DNA of 64,000 nucleotides from Pseudomonas migulae NBRC 103157 (GTDB lineage Bacteria > Pseudomonadota > Gammaproteobacteria > Pseudomonadales > Pseudomonadaceae). Both the position numbers and the translations under genes were made by a program. Location of the stretch: positions 44,012 to 108,011 of the forward strand of contig NZ_BDAG01000022.1 of assembly GCF_002091715.1 (NCBI RefSeq). The letters run 5' to 3'. The notes beneath the pieces were generated by a model. It searched no databases and was not told the origin of the DNA. It saw only the letters and a list, made by a program, of their open reading frames with translations. Of the stretch, positions 8,815 to 17,570 are shown piece after piece; within the stretch, counting starts at the first letter, position 1; each line of letters begins with the position of its first letter.

Positions 8815-10371
8815 ATGTCCGACTATCTGCTGCAAATGAACGGTATCGTCAAAACCTTCGGCGGTGTCACAGCGCTCAATGGCATCGACATCAAGGTCAA
8901 GCCAGGGGAATGCGTAGGGCTTTGCGGCGAGAATGGCGCCGGCAAGTCCACGCTGATGAAGATCCTTTCCGCGGTGTACCCCCATGGCACCTGGGACGGT
9001 GAGATCCTCTGGGACGGTCAACCGCTCAAGGCGCAATCGATCAGCGAAACGGAAGCCGCCGGTATCGTCATCATTCACCAGGAACTGACCCTGGTTCCCG
9101 ACCTGTCGGTGGCCGAGAACATTTTCATGGGCCATGAACTGACGCTGCCCGGTGGGCGGATGAATTACCCGGCGATGATCCACCGCGCCGAAGCCCTGAT
9201 GCGTGAACTGAAAGTGCCGGACATGAACGTATCGTTGCCGGTTTCGCAGTACGGCGGCGGCTATCAGCAACTGGTGGAAATCGCCAAGGCACTGAACAAG
9301 CAGGCACGCCTGCTGATCCTCGACGAGCCTTCATCGGCCCTGACCCGTTCGGAAATCGAGGTGCTGCTGGACATCATCCGCGACCTCAAGACCAAGGGTG
9401 TTGCCTGTGTCTACATCTCCCACAAGCTCGATGAAGTGGCCGCGGTGTGCGACACGATTTCGGTGATCCGGGACGGCAAACACATCGCCACGACCGCCAT
9501 GGCGGACATGGATATTCCGCAGATCATCACCCAGATGGTCGGACGGGAAATGAGCAACCTCTACCCCACCGAGCCACACGACATTGGCGAGGTGATTTTC
9601 GAGGCTCGCCACATCACCTGCTACGACGTCGACAGCCCCGGGCGCAAACGGGTCGACGACATTTCGTTCAGTCTCAAACGCGGGGAAATCCTCGGCATCG
9701 CCGGGTTGGTCGGTGCAGGCCGCACCGAACTGGTGACCGCGCTGTTCGGCGCCTATCCCGGTCGCCACGAAGGCGAAGTCTGGCTGGACGGCCAACTCAT
9801 CGATACCCGCACACCGCTCAAGTCAATCCGCGCCGGCGTGTGCCTGGTGCCGGAGGACCGTAAGCGTCAAGGGATCATTCCAGACCTGGGCGTCGGCCAG
9901 AACATCACCCTGGCCGTGCTGGACAGTTACTCGAAACTGACCCGCATCGATGCCGAAGCCGAACTGGGCAGCATTGATCGAGAAATTTCGCGCCTGCACC
10001 TCAAGACCGCGAGCCCGTTCCTGCCGATCACCAGTCTGTCCGGTGGCAATCAACAAAAAGCCGTATTGGCGAAGATGCTGCTGACCAAACCCCGGGTGTT
10101 AATTCTCGATGAGCCCACCCGAGGTGTGGATGTCGGCGCCAAGTACGAGATCTACAAATTGATGGGGGCGCTGGCGGCCGAAGGCGTGTCGATCATCATG
10201 GTGTCTTCGGAGCTGGCCGAAGTGCTCGGCGTTTCCGACCGCGTGCTAGTGATCGGCGAAGGCCAGTTGCGTGGCGACTTCATCAACCAGCAACTCACTC
10301 AGGAGCAGGTGCTCGCCGCCGCACTCAGCCAGCCTGCTGGCCATAACAACAATGATCGGAAATCCGCGTAA
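8815..10371 (+). CDS. xylG: D-xylose ABC transporter, ATP-binding protein
   Basis: A 518-residue tandem ABC ATPase of the sugar (RbsA/MglA/XylG) type. The first domain has Walker A GENGAGKST and Walker B LLILDEPSSALT. The second has the degenerate GLVGAGRTEL, signature LSGGNQQKAVLAK and Walker B VLILDEPTRGVD. The VYPHGTWDGEILWDG segment is typical of XylG. It energises xylose uptake with XylF and XylH. Its stop codon directly abuts the xylH start (TAA|ATG at 10369-10374), so translation is probably coupled. Confidence 0.95.
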   Translation: MSDYLLQMNGIVKTFGGVTALNGIDIKVKPGECVGLCGENGAGKSTLMKILSAVYPHGTWDGEILWDGQPLKAQSISETEAAGIVIIHQELTLVPDLSVAENIFMGHELTLPGGRMNYPAMIHRAEALMRELKVPDMNVSLPVSQYGGGYQQLVEIAKALNKQARLLILDEPSSALTRSEIEVLLDIIRDLKTKGVACVYISHKLDEVAAVCDTISVIRDGKHIATTAMADMDIPQIITQMVGREMSNLYPTEPHDIGEVIFEARHITCYDVDSPGRKRVDDISFSLKRGEILGIAGLVGAGRTELVTALFGAYPGRHEGEVWLDGQLIDTRTPLKSIRAGVCLVPEDRKRQGIIPDLGVGQNITLAVLDSYSKLTRIDAEAELGSIDREISRLHLKTASPFLPITSLSGGNQQKAVLAKMLLTKPRVLILDEPTRGVDVGAKYEIYKLMGALAAEGVSIIMVSSELAEVLGVSDRVLVIGEGQLRGDFINQQLTQEQVLAAALSQPAGHNNNDRKSA

Positions 10372-11508
10372 ATGAATCAGGTCAAACAACTTTTCACCCG
10401 CTACAAAATGCTCGCGCTGGTGTTTGCCGTGGCGTTTATCTGGCTGTTTTTCAGTTGGCAGACCGAGGGTGGATTCCTGACACCGCGCAACCTCTCCAAC
10501 CTGCTGCGCCAGATGTCCATTACCGGAATTCTCGCTTGCGGCATGGTGCTGGTCATCATCAGCGGTGAGATCGATTTGTCGGTCGGCTCATTGCTGGGCC
10601 TGCTCGGTGGTGTCGCGGCTATTCTCGACGTGGTCTACCACGTACCGTTGCTGGCGAACCTGAGCCTTGTGGCCGTGTGCGGGCTGCTGATCGGCCTCGC
10701 CAACGGCTACATGGCCGCCTACCTGCGCATTCCGTCATTCATCGTCGGGCTGGGAGGCATGCTGGCTTTCCGCGGCATTTTGCTGGGGATTACCGGCGGC
10801 ACGACCATCGCCCCGGTATCACCGGAACTCGTCTACATCGGTCAGGGTTATTTGCCCCACACAATCGGAACGGGCCTGGGCGTTCTGCTGTTCGCACTGA
10901 CGTTGTTCCTGACTTGGAAACAACGACGCAATCGCGCCCTTCATGGCCTTGCGGCACATTCACTGGTGCGTGACGTCGTGCGTGTGCTGTTGATCGGCGC
11001 GGTGCTAGCCGGATTCGTCCAGACCCTCAACAGCTATGACGGCATTCCCGTGCCGGTCCTGCTTCTGCTGGTTCTGCTGGGCGGTTTCAGCTACGTGACC
11101 AGCCAGACCGTGTTCGGCCGGCGCGTGTATTCCGTGGGCAGCAACATGGAAGCGACACGTCTGTCCGGTATCAATGTGCAGGCCGTGAAGCTGTGGATTT
11201 TCGGAATCATGGGAGTCATGTGCGCCCTCGCCGGCGTGGTCAACACCGCACGCCTGGCCGCCGGTTCACCCTCGGCCGGAAGCATGGGTGAACTCGACGC
11301 CATCGCCGCCTGCTTCATCGGCGGCACTTCCATGCGCGGGGGGTCCGGCACCGTTTACGGCGCCCTCCTCGGCGCACTGGTCATTACCAGCCTGGACAAC
11401 GGCATGTCCATGCTCGACGTCGACAGTTACTGGCAGATGATCGTCAAGGGCAGCATTCTGGTGTTGGCCGTGTGGGTGGATGTGAGCACTCGGACTGGGC
11501 GACGTTGA
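10372..11508 (+). CDS. xylH: D-xylose ABC transporter, permease
   Basis: A 378-residue hydrophobic permease of the BPD_transp_2 family. It has multiple membrane segments, the SGEIDLSVGSLLGL motif near residue 65, and a C-terminal FIGGTSMRGGSGTVYGALLGAL. It forms the membrane channel for XylFG. It is the last gene of the locus; about 530 bp without an intact gene follows. Confidence 0.95.
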   Translation: MNQVKQLFTRYKMLALVFAVAFIWLFFSWQTEGGFLTPRNLSNLLRQMSITGILACGMVLVIISGEIDLSVGSLLGLLGGVAAILDVVYHVPLLANLSLVAVCGLLIGLANGYMAAYLRIPSFIVGLGGMLAFRGILLGITGGTTIAPVSPELVYIGQGYLPHTIGTGLGVLLFALTLFLTWKQRRNRALHGLAAHSLVRDVVRVLLIGAVLAGFVQTLNSYDGIPVPVLLLLVLLGGFSYVTSQTVFGRRVYSVGSNMEATRLSGINVQAVKLWIFGIMGVMCALAGVVNTARLAAGSPSAGSMGELDAIAACFIGGTSMRGGSGTVYGALLGALVITSLDNGMSMLDVDSYWQMIVKGSILVLAVWVDVSTRTGRR

Positions 11509-12035
11509 TCTGCTGTGTATGAAGTGATCCGCAGCAGTCTGCTTCTAGGGAGATGCGATTTTTCGTGACGGTTGTAATGCGGCCACCGATGGTCAGCCGC
11601 CCTTGGATTTGGGTAGAAAGTTACCTCTTCCAACAGGCGGCTATCGGCCAATAGCGGCCGTTCTGGAATGGCAGGAAACGACCGATAACTGTCTTCGATA
11701 CGCAACTTTCGCCCGGAAGCGGCTCGATTGTAAGAATATGGCGGAGAGCTGCAAAACCGCCTACGCTTATAGAATGATTTCTCGAACGCCTTGCCCATCT
11801 GGTGGTATAGAGCCGAGAGATCTGACTTCCTTTGACCGTCCGCTTAACACCCACCCGGACCAACCCGCGCCTATCGCCAGCAACTGGCCCCTGAATCCGG
11901 TCCACACGACCAGCAGTACGGCGCAACGGGTAAAAGCCAGACCCAGTCCCCCCACCTGTCGTTCAAAAGCGACCGATGCCGCAGCACCTCTGGAAACGGG
12001 GGCGCTGTTCACGTTCTGCCATGAGGTCAATCCGT
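11509..12035. other. intergenic region after xylH, with one interspersed repeat
   Basis: No convincing gene. The most gene-like frame is a minus-strand stretch at about 11860-12030 with hydrophobic residues, too short and start-poor to call. The CGGCCAATAGCGG repeat copy lies at 11636-11664. AGGT at 12024-12027 is the likely ribosome binding site of the following monooxygenase. Confidence 0.5.
11636..11664 (+). repeat. interspersed CGGCCAAAAGCGG-type repeat, copy 1
   Basis: GGCGGCTATCGGCCAATAGC followed by GGCCGTTCT: the same core as the copies near 21.1, 23.8, 24.3 and 25.4 kb. Confidence 0.6.
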
Positions 12036-13067
12036 ATGTATCGGCCGAGCACGATTCCTTACCAGCAGCATCGAGGGTTCAGCCGAACTTTTACTCAGGG
12101 GCATTTGAGCCTTGGATTATTCTTTCCCATGGAGGCGTTCGACGGGGACACTCCGAGCATGCTCAACCAGGTCACACTGGCTAAACAAGCCGAGGCGCTG
12201 GGCTTCTGCGCGCTCTGGTTTCGCGACGTGCCGCTTCGCGACCCTGGCTTCGGCGATGTCGGCCAAGTCTTCGACCCCTGGGTTTACCTGGGTTATATGG
12301 CCGCCCATACCTCGGAGATTGCACTTGGCACCGCCTCCATCGCCATCCCGCTGCACCATCCCCTGCACACGGCCAAGGCGTCAGCCAGCGTCGATCAGTT
12401 GAGCACTGGTCGCTTGATTCTGGGGGTTGCTTCGGGCGATCGGCCAGTGGAGTTTTCGGCGTTTGGCGTCGATCCCGAAAAGCGTGGAGAGATCTTTCGA
12501 GAACACTACGAGGTGATTCGCTGCGCCCACAGCACCAGTTTTGAGCCCATCCACTGGAGCACTGGTGAAATGCGGGGCGCAGACCTGATTCCGAAACCCA
12601 CCACCCAGTTCATTCCAATGTTCGTGACCGGGAATAGTCGCCAGTCACTGGATTGGATCGCGCGTGAGAGCAACGGATGGATCAACTATCCACGCATACC
12701 GAATATGCAGCGGCTGGTCGTGGAAGATTGGCGGCTGGAGGTCACCAGGCAATGTGGCTCTGTGTACAAGCCCTTTACTCAGTCGCTGTACATCGATCTC
12801 GATGAGAATCCGTCCACGCCACCCACACGTATCCATTTGGGGTTCAGACTTGGACGTTACCATCTACGGTTTTTGCTGGAGTCGCTTGAGGAAATCGGCG
12901 TGGACCACGTCATTCTCAATCTCAAATATGGCAAGCGCCCTGCGGCGGAGGTTATTGAGGAATTGGGTACGCACATCGTTGCGCAGTTCGGAGTGCAGCC
13001 GCGTCCGGCAGCGCATCGAACATCGGTCACTGCTACGCCGACGAATGCTCACTTGACGAAACCATAA
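12036..13067 (+). CDS. luciferase-like (LLM class) flavin-dependent monooxygenase
   Basis: A 343-residue TIM-barrel flavin monooxygenase. Visible family features are LGLFFPMEAFDGDTPSM, ALWFRDVPLRDPGFGDVGQ, LGTASIAIPLHHPL and DQLSTGRLILGVASGDRP, with PMFVTGNSRQ later. Such enzymes use reduced flavin and O2; the substrate is not predictable. I chose ATG 12036 (MYRPSTIPYQQ), with AGGT eight bases upstream; ATG 12021 is an alternative. It stands alone, and its 3' end overlaps the end of a minus-strand gene fragment. Confidence 0.85.
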   Translation: MYRPSTIPYQQHRGFSRTFTQGHLSLGLFFPMEAFDGDTPSMLNQVTLAKQAEALGFCALWFRDVPLRDPGFGDVGQVFDPWVYLGYMAAHTSEIALGTASIAIPLHHPLHTAKASASVDQLSTGRLILGVASGDRPVEFSAFGVDPEKRGEIFREHYEVIRCAHSTSFEPIHWSTGEMRGADLIPKPTTQFIPMFVTGNSRQSLDWIARESNGWINYPRIPNMQRLVVEDWRLEVTRQCGSVYKPFTQSLYIDLDENPSTPPTRIHLGFRLGRYHLRFLLESLEEIGVDHVILNLKYGKRPAAEVIEELGTHIVAQFGVQPRPAAHRTSVTATPTNAHLTKP

Positions 13068-13303
13068 GGTGTCACGGCGCGGATGACCTCCGGATCTATA
13101 TCAATGATGGAGATCTTCGCGCCATGAGCGACCGGTGCCCGGTCTACCCCTACCCAGCCTAAACCAATGATGAGCACATTGCCTTGCAGATTCTGTGCGG
13201 CTTCCACGCCGTCCATGGACACGATTTGCGCGCGTATCCTTTCACTTATACCGAGCGCGCAAGCATGGCATGAATCCTGGACACGGCACTTTAGCCATGA
13301 CAT
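13049..13303 (-). pseudogene. Rossmann-fold fragment, possibly adenosylhomocysteinase-like
   Basis: The open stretch encodes VLIIGLGWVG followed by AHGAKISIIDIDPEVIRAV, a beta-alpha-beta dinucleotide-binding unit with an Asp at the end of the second strand. The 'GWVG ... DIDP' pattern recalls the NAD domain of S-adenosylhomocysteine hydrolases. Only about 50 residues of the domain remain and no catalytic region is present, so it is a remnant. It overlaps the LLM gene end by 19 bp. Confidence 0.4.
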
Positions 13304-13323
13304 TTATCTTAAATAAAAGTGTT

Positions 13324-13395
13324 TTAATTGATCACCGCCCGGGACAGCAGCAGGCCCAAGTGATCCTGATTTTCATACAAGACATCGTGAGCCTC
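13324..13395 (-). pseudogene. remnant of a second DsbA-like gene
   Basis: On the minus strand this encodes EAHDVLYENQDHLGLLLSRA then a stop. It aligns with EAHDELYENQERLGLPLFRA in the intact DsbA-like gene at 15157-15696, and the DNA is also clearly similar over about 70 bases. No CPxC region is left. Confidence 0.7.
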
Positions 13396-13428
13396 CCCGA
13401 ACTGAATGGAACTTCCTGTTGGATTTGC

Positions 13429-13731
13429 TTAACCGGGCAGCTTGGCCGCAAGGACGTCAACCTTCTCGATTGATGGCGGTTCAGCAAACAGCTCGGCAGC
13501 GTTTGCCATAAGCGCCGCCGCGACCTTGCCCGAAAGATGAGCCTGCCGGCCCGCTTCATCCGGGAATGCGTCAAAGATGCCAAAGGTGGACGGCCCCAAG
13601 CGGATTCCAAACCAGGCTGTAGTGGCTGGCTCCTCCTCCACTAAAGGAAGGCCGCTTAAGAGAAAGCGCTCCACCTCTTTCTCTTTCCCAGGTTTTGCTT
13701 CCAGACGAACGAACAACGCTACTTTGACCAT
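13429..13731 (-). CDS. putative quinol monooxygenase (ABM domain)
   Basis: A 100-residue antibiotic-biosynthesis-monooxygenase fold: MVKVALFVRLEAKPGKEKEVERFL, then FGIFDAFPDEAGRQAHLSG with the conserved histidine. These small dimeric proteins act as cofactorless oxygenases on quinols or related aromatics. AGGAG lies just upstream of ATG 13731. It is surrounded by gene fragments and appears monocistronic. Substrate unknown. Confidence 0.82.
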   Translation of the reverse strand: MVKVALFVRLEAKPGKEKEVERFLLSGLPLVEEEPATTAWFGIRLGPSTFGIFDAFPDEAGRQAHLSGKVAAALMANAAELFAEPPSIEKVDVLAAKLPG

Positions 13732-13957
13732 GACGTGGCTCCTGTTGTTACGATGCGGCTGGTGCTATCTGGTCGCAATAGCTAAAAGGGGCATCCGGCT
13801 ATTAACTATGGTCGACGACACCAGGATTACAAACCCAAAGAGACCAAGGGTAGCGTCGCATGTCGCTCGGACACTGAAAATGACGTAGTGGGCAGCGCGC
13901 AAGCCGCAGACCAGCCGCTTGATCACTTTTCCCGAGCTGTGGCCTGATAATAAAGAC

Positions 13958-15058
13958 TCAACGATATCTGAAATTCAGGAGAACATAACAGATCATGGTT
14001 ACTGTCAGGCCGACCAATATGTACTCGACACGCGGTAGAAATATAACTAACCCACCTAAAGAAAACACGATCAAGGTGTTTTGCAGTATGTATTTCCTTA
14101 TTCGACTCACGGCTATGAAATAGCCATATTGCTTCCCCAGGAAAAACAATGCCATGCCGATGATCGACATGATCTGGAAATCGCGCATCGCAATGTCATT
14201 CAGGATCGCATGTCTGATCAAATTTGCCAGGAGTGCCAGCCCCATAAAAAGAAAAAGGTGCGAGTAGATCAAGGCGTGCCCACTCATACTGCTGTGATTT
14301 TTGCTCAGCAGGTAAAAGCTATCAAAATAGATCCACCAGATACTGCAAATCATGATGAATCCGGTGATTGCCGCCGTCACATTATAACGATCCCATTGAA
14401 TGTTAGATAAACCTCCAGAAAGGCTGATTACTGACTCGCCCAATAAGATGAGGGTGAGCAAGCCTATGCGTTCAACCAAGTGTTCTGTATGGGCTGGCAG
14501 TGGCTTGTGTTTAGTCCAGAAAAATACAGGAAACAGAATATCGAGAATAATTCCAACATAAGCGACAAGGTAACGCACGGGCGGGTCAAAAATAACCGAT
14601 GAGAGACTAATGACTGCGCTGATTAACAGGGCGAAGCCGAGCCTGGAGGAGAGCTCGCCGCGGGAATCGAATTTACTTATGGACGAAATGTACATGATGC
14701 TGATGATGGCACGTATGCCAAAATAGCAGGCAATAATAAGCGGGTAGTTCACTTCCAGGTCTTCCCCGATCCGTGCCGATAGCACAATGAGCAGGAGCAT
14801 TATGAATAATGTTGCCAAACGGTGAAGATTGCTGTCTGTATCAAACCTGTTGGAGTAAATCGTGTGACTGGACCAGATCCACCACAACGGTACAAAAAGC
14901 AGTAAGAATGTCCATAATTGCTTATGTTCAAAGTGGCCTTCATGAACATGTCCGAGAGTATGCGTAACCTGGCCTATCGTAACAACGAAAGTCAGGTCGA
15001 AAAACAACTCCAACCATGTGGCGTGTCGATTTTTTTCATAATACTTCAAAGATTTCAT
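13958..15058 (-). CDS. low temperature requirement A (LtrA) family membrane protein
   Basis: 366 residues with many hydrophobic segments. The N-terminal TWLELFFDLTFVVTIGQVTH is the LtrA signature, and HLVERIGLLTLILLGESVISL lies at about residue 190. LtrA proteins are named from a Listeria mutant unable to grow in the cold; their biochemical role is not established. Base composition is clearly AT-richer than the flanks, suggesting recent transfer. Together with the DsbA-like and peroxiredoxin genes on the same strand it may form a stress-related block. Confidence 0.85.
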   Translation of the reverse strand: MKSLKYYEKNRHATWLELFFDLTFVVTIGQVTHTLGHVHEGHFEHKQLWTFLLLFVPLWWIWSSHTIYSNRFDTDSNLHRLATLFIMLLLIVLSARIGEDLEVNYPLIIACYFGIRAIISIMYISSISKFDSRGELSSRLGFALLISAVISLSSVIFDPPVRYLVAYVGIILDILFPVFFWTKHKPLPAHTEHLVERIGLLTLILLGESVISLSGGLSNIQWDRYNVTAAITGFIMICSIWWIYFDSFYLLSKNHSSMSGHALIYSHLFLFMGLALLANLIRHAILNDIAMRDFQIMSIIGMALFFLGKQYGYFIAVSRIRKYILQNTLIVFSLGGLVIFLPRVEYILVGLTVTMICYVLLNFRYR

Positions 15059-15156
15059 TAGCTGCCGGCTCCGTGTGCACCTCTTTAATGTAAAAGGAAG
15101 CTAACGCTGGTTTGCCCTCGGCTCTGGTGTGGGTAATGCCAGGCCGATGTGGCTAT

Positions 15157-15696
15157 CTAGAGATTTCGTCCGCGCACTAACAGAAGCTCAATCAGCTGAC
15201 TCATCTCGTTGAACTCTGGGAGCCCGTCATAGCGAAGCCCGTCAAAGTAAAACGCCGGAGTACCGTTCACGCCGCTGCGTACACCGCCATTGAAGTCGGA
15301 TTTTATTTTGGGTATGTAAGTACCGTCTTGCATAGCAAGATAGAGTTCTTCGTCGGAGAGGCCGTGTTTTAGAGCGATGGCCCGAAACAGCGGCAGGCCC
15401 AATCGTTCCTGATTTTCATACAATTCGTCGTGAGCCTCCCAGAAGAATCCTCGACTCCCGGCATACTCAGCGGTGACAGCTGCACCCATCGCATGCGGGT
15501 GAGCGGTGGTCAGTGGAAAGTTACGGAACACGAACTGCAGATCATCGCGAAAATGCTTTTGTAGCTCTTTGACCATCCAATACGCTTCACCGCAATAGGG
15601 ACATTCATAGTCGCCAAATTCCACCAGTGTGACCTTGGCATGCGCACTTCCCTGGCGATGGTCGTTTTCACTTACCGGGACTTTGAGAGTGGCCAT
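15157..15696 (-). CDS. DsbA-like thioredoxin-fold oxidoreductase
   Basis: A 179-residue DsbA/FrnE-type protein. It has the redox motif CPYC (EFGDYECPYCGEAYW) near residue 34 and a cis-proline loop in GVNGTPAFYFDG. There is no signal peptide, so it should act in the cytoplasm on thiols or disulfides. It lies 11 bp from the peroxiredoxin gene on the same strand, so the pair is probably one transcript. A decayed relative lies at 13324-13395. Confidence 0.88.
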   Translation of the reverse strand: MATLKVPVSENDHRQGSAHAKVTLVEFGDYECPYCGEAYWMVKELQKHFRDDLQFVFRNFPLTTAHPHAMGAAVTAEYAGSRGFFWEAHDELYENQERLGLPLFRAIALKHGLSDEELYLAMQDGTYIPKIKSDFNGGVRSGVNGTPAFYFDGLRYDGLPEFNEMSQLIELLLVRGRNL

Positions 15697-15707
15697 GTGA
15701 TCACCTG

Positions 15708-16250
15708 TTAATTTTTGGCTGGCGTGCTTTGTGGCGAATTCGCCAGAGCATCCAGCGCATCCAGAATGCCGTCCGCCCCAGGATTGATTGCCATCGGTGA
15801 GACGTAGCTCCAGGCGACCACCCCCTCCTTGTCAATCACGAACAGCGCCCGCTTACAAACCCCCAGGTGAGAGTCGTACGCTCCATACTGTCGCGCCACG
15901 GCGCCTTTGGGCTCGAAATCGGCCAGCAGGCTGAAGTGAAAATTCCGATCTTTGGCAAAGGCCTGATGACACCAGGCGCTGTCAACCGAGATACCCAGTA
16001 GCGTCGCACCGTATTCTTTGAATGTGGGTAGCAACTGGTTGTACAAGGTCAGTTGGTCGCCACAAACCGAACTCCAGTCAGCGGGATAAAACGCCAGTAT
16101 CACGGGATTTCCCCTTAGCTCGTGTAGCGACAGCTGCTGGTCAGGGGTTGCGTGAAGAGTGAAGTCGGGCGCGACAGTGCCGGCCGGCAGCGGACCCTGA
16201 ATCAGGTCGTCAGTCGTTTCTTTTGCATCATCGAATTCTGAAATGTTCAT
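15708..16250 (-). CDS. peroxiredoxin (AhpC/TSA family)
   Basis: A 180-residue thiol peroxidase. The peroxidatic cysteine is in FYPADWSSVCGDQ, and GISVDSAWCHQAFAK, SLLADFEPKGAVARQYGAY and KRALFVIDKEGVVAW follow in family order. Peroxiredoxins reduce H2O2 and organic peroxides. The active-site context is PxDWSxVC instead of the common PxxFTxVC, so an atypical subgroup is likely. The downstream DsbA-like gene could supply or use its disulfide. Confidence 0.88.
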   Translation of the reverse strand: MNISEFDDAKETTDDLIQGPLPAGTVAPDFTLHATPDQQLSLHELRGNPVILAFYPADWSSVCGDQLTLYNQLLPTFKEYGATLLGISVDSAWCHQAFAKDRNFHFSLLADFEPKGAVARQYGAYDSHLGVCKRALFVIDKEGVVAWSYVSPMAINPGADGILDALDALANSPQSTPAKN

Positions 16251-16753
16251 TGCTTGAGCCTTGATAGATGGATGGTTGGGGGGGGCTCAGCGGGATACGA
16301 CTTGCCCGGCGGATAACTCCATCCACCATCAAGGAATTCTTAAAACGCGACGATGCCTCGATCTCAGCCTGAGCCTGAGCCTGAGTGTTTTCGGCAGCAA
16401 GACGTTCACATTCCGCATCAATAAGCACGAGGAAATCTGCCGTGCGTTCGCGGCATTGGATTGAGGCCAGGTTGGCAGGGGAATGGTCGGATTCGCTCTG
16501 GCTCACCAATGACTATAGTCGTTGATGACGCTTACCGTAGTAGCTGAGCGAATTTTCGGTACCCTCCAGTGCCAACAACACTCACGCGCTTATCTTGCTG
16601 CCATTTCAGGCGGCGTTTTAACACGATGATTTTGGTAGCTATTTCGCCACTTCAGACAAATCTACATCTGCTTTCTGGACGACAACTGCTGCCCGTTACG
16701 ACAAGCAGAAGTCGACCAGAGGCAGACACTGAAACCGCCTTCAGGTCGACAGA
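16251..16753. other. intergenic region with a short hexamer repeat
   Basis: A minus-strand frame across 16228-16509 (93 codons) has no clear ribosome binding site and overlaps the peroxiredoxin start; I do not call it. Three tandem GCCTGA units lie at 16367-16384. A degenerate interspersed repeat occupies about 16668-16732. Confidence 0.5.
16668..16732 (+). repeat. interspersed repeat, degenerate copy 2
   Basis: CTGCTTTCTGGACGACAACT, then CTGCCCGTTACGACAAGCAG and AAGTCGACCAGAGGCAGACA: the same two-arm layout as better copies, heavily diverged. Confidence 0.4.
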
Positions 16754-16924
16754 ATGAAGGTTGATATGGGAAATGCTCTGGACAAACGAGTCGTTGTCAT
16801 TAGTGCCGGCATCGTGGGCGCTTCGCTGGCGTATCACCTGGCTGATAAAGGCGCGAATATCACCTTGGTTGAGGCTGAAGGTATCGCGTCGGGAGTGATT
16901 GGGGTTCACTCGCATGGATCAACA
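16754..16924 (+). pseudogene. N-terminal fragment of a FAD-dependent (DAO-type) oxidoreductase
   Basis: Encodes RVVVISAGIVGASLAYHLAD, a GxGxxG-like FAD-binding helix with the first Gly changed to Ala, then ITLVEAEGIASGV, the usual acidic end of the second strand. Family similarity stops after about 55 codons. Genes of this type are 370-430 residues long, so this is a truncated remnant. Confidence 0.65.
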
Positions 16925-17011
16925 TCCTATACGGATAACGTGACCCCATTGCAGCACTGCGCGGAGCAGCAATCAAAGATGCGGCTCGTGCAGCGATGGT
17001 GCTGTACTTAA

Positions 17012-17570
17012 CGAATAGTCGAGATCGGTCTTCGGGAAGCTGAGCGGTAGCCTTTGCGAATATTGTCACTGACCGCTTTTGGCCGTTTTTTGCCGGTCAA
17101 GGCCACCCAGTGTGCTGGTCAAATCCGATTGCAAACGACTGGTCAAGTCGAATGCAAATGGGTGGTCAAGTCCATGCAATTACGCACTATAGAAATCGGC
17201 GAGGTTCTGGCGCAGGTCGCTCAGATCAAGACATCGATCACTGCTGCGCAGAAGGTGAGTGACTGGAATGTGATCTTCAAGGTTGAACGAGTAAAACAGT
17301 CACTCCTGCCCACTCGATAACTGTCCCATCATGCTGCGTGCATCCCTGCTGGCCAATGCCGAAATTTTGCTGGAGGCCAGCCAGGGGAGCTACTTTTTCA
17401 AAAGAATCGGCCGAATACAGCCGATCATTAAGTGGAGAACATCGCCCTTAGCGCTGAAGTCGGGTAGGTGACTTCGCCGGACGGTTACGCTGCACCCTCG
17501 TCTTCGATTCGTTGTGAAATCTTGATCCAAAAGGAGCGATTTAGAACCGAACCGGCATGCCAAAACCTGG
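17012..17570. other. intergenic region, no gene recognised
   Basis: Apart from one interspersed repeat at 17071-17100 I see no supported gene. A short frame with QVAQIKTSITAAQKVSDWN near 17210-17270 has no recognisable homologue or start signal. Confidence 0.4.
17071..17100 (-). repeat. interspersed repeat, copy 3
   Basis: GACCGCTTTTGGCCGTTTTT then TGCCGGTCA, the reverse-complement orientation of the CGGCCAAAAGCGG core. Confidence 0.65.

Noticed and set aside
11767..12030. Minus-strand frame with a hydrophobic stretch before the LLM gene
   Set aside because: Only one possible membrane segment, basic ends, no ribosome binding site and no convincing family; treated as non-coding.
16228..16509. 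Minus-strand 93-codon frame upstream of the peroxiredoxin
   Set aside because: It has no ribosome binding site, overlaps the peroxiredoxin start, and its Gln/Ala-rich part is only the translation of the GCCTGA hexamer repeat.
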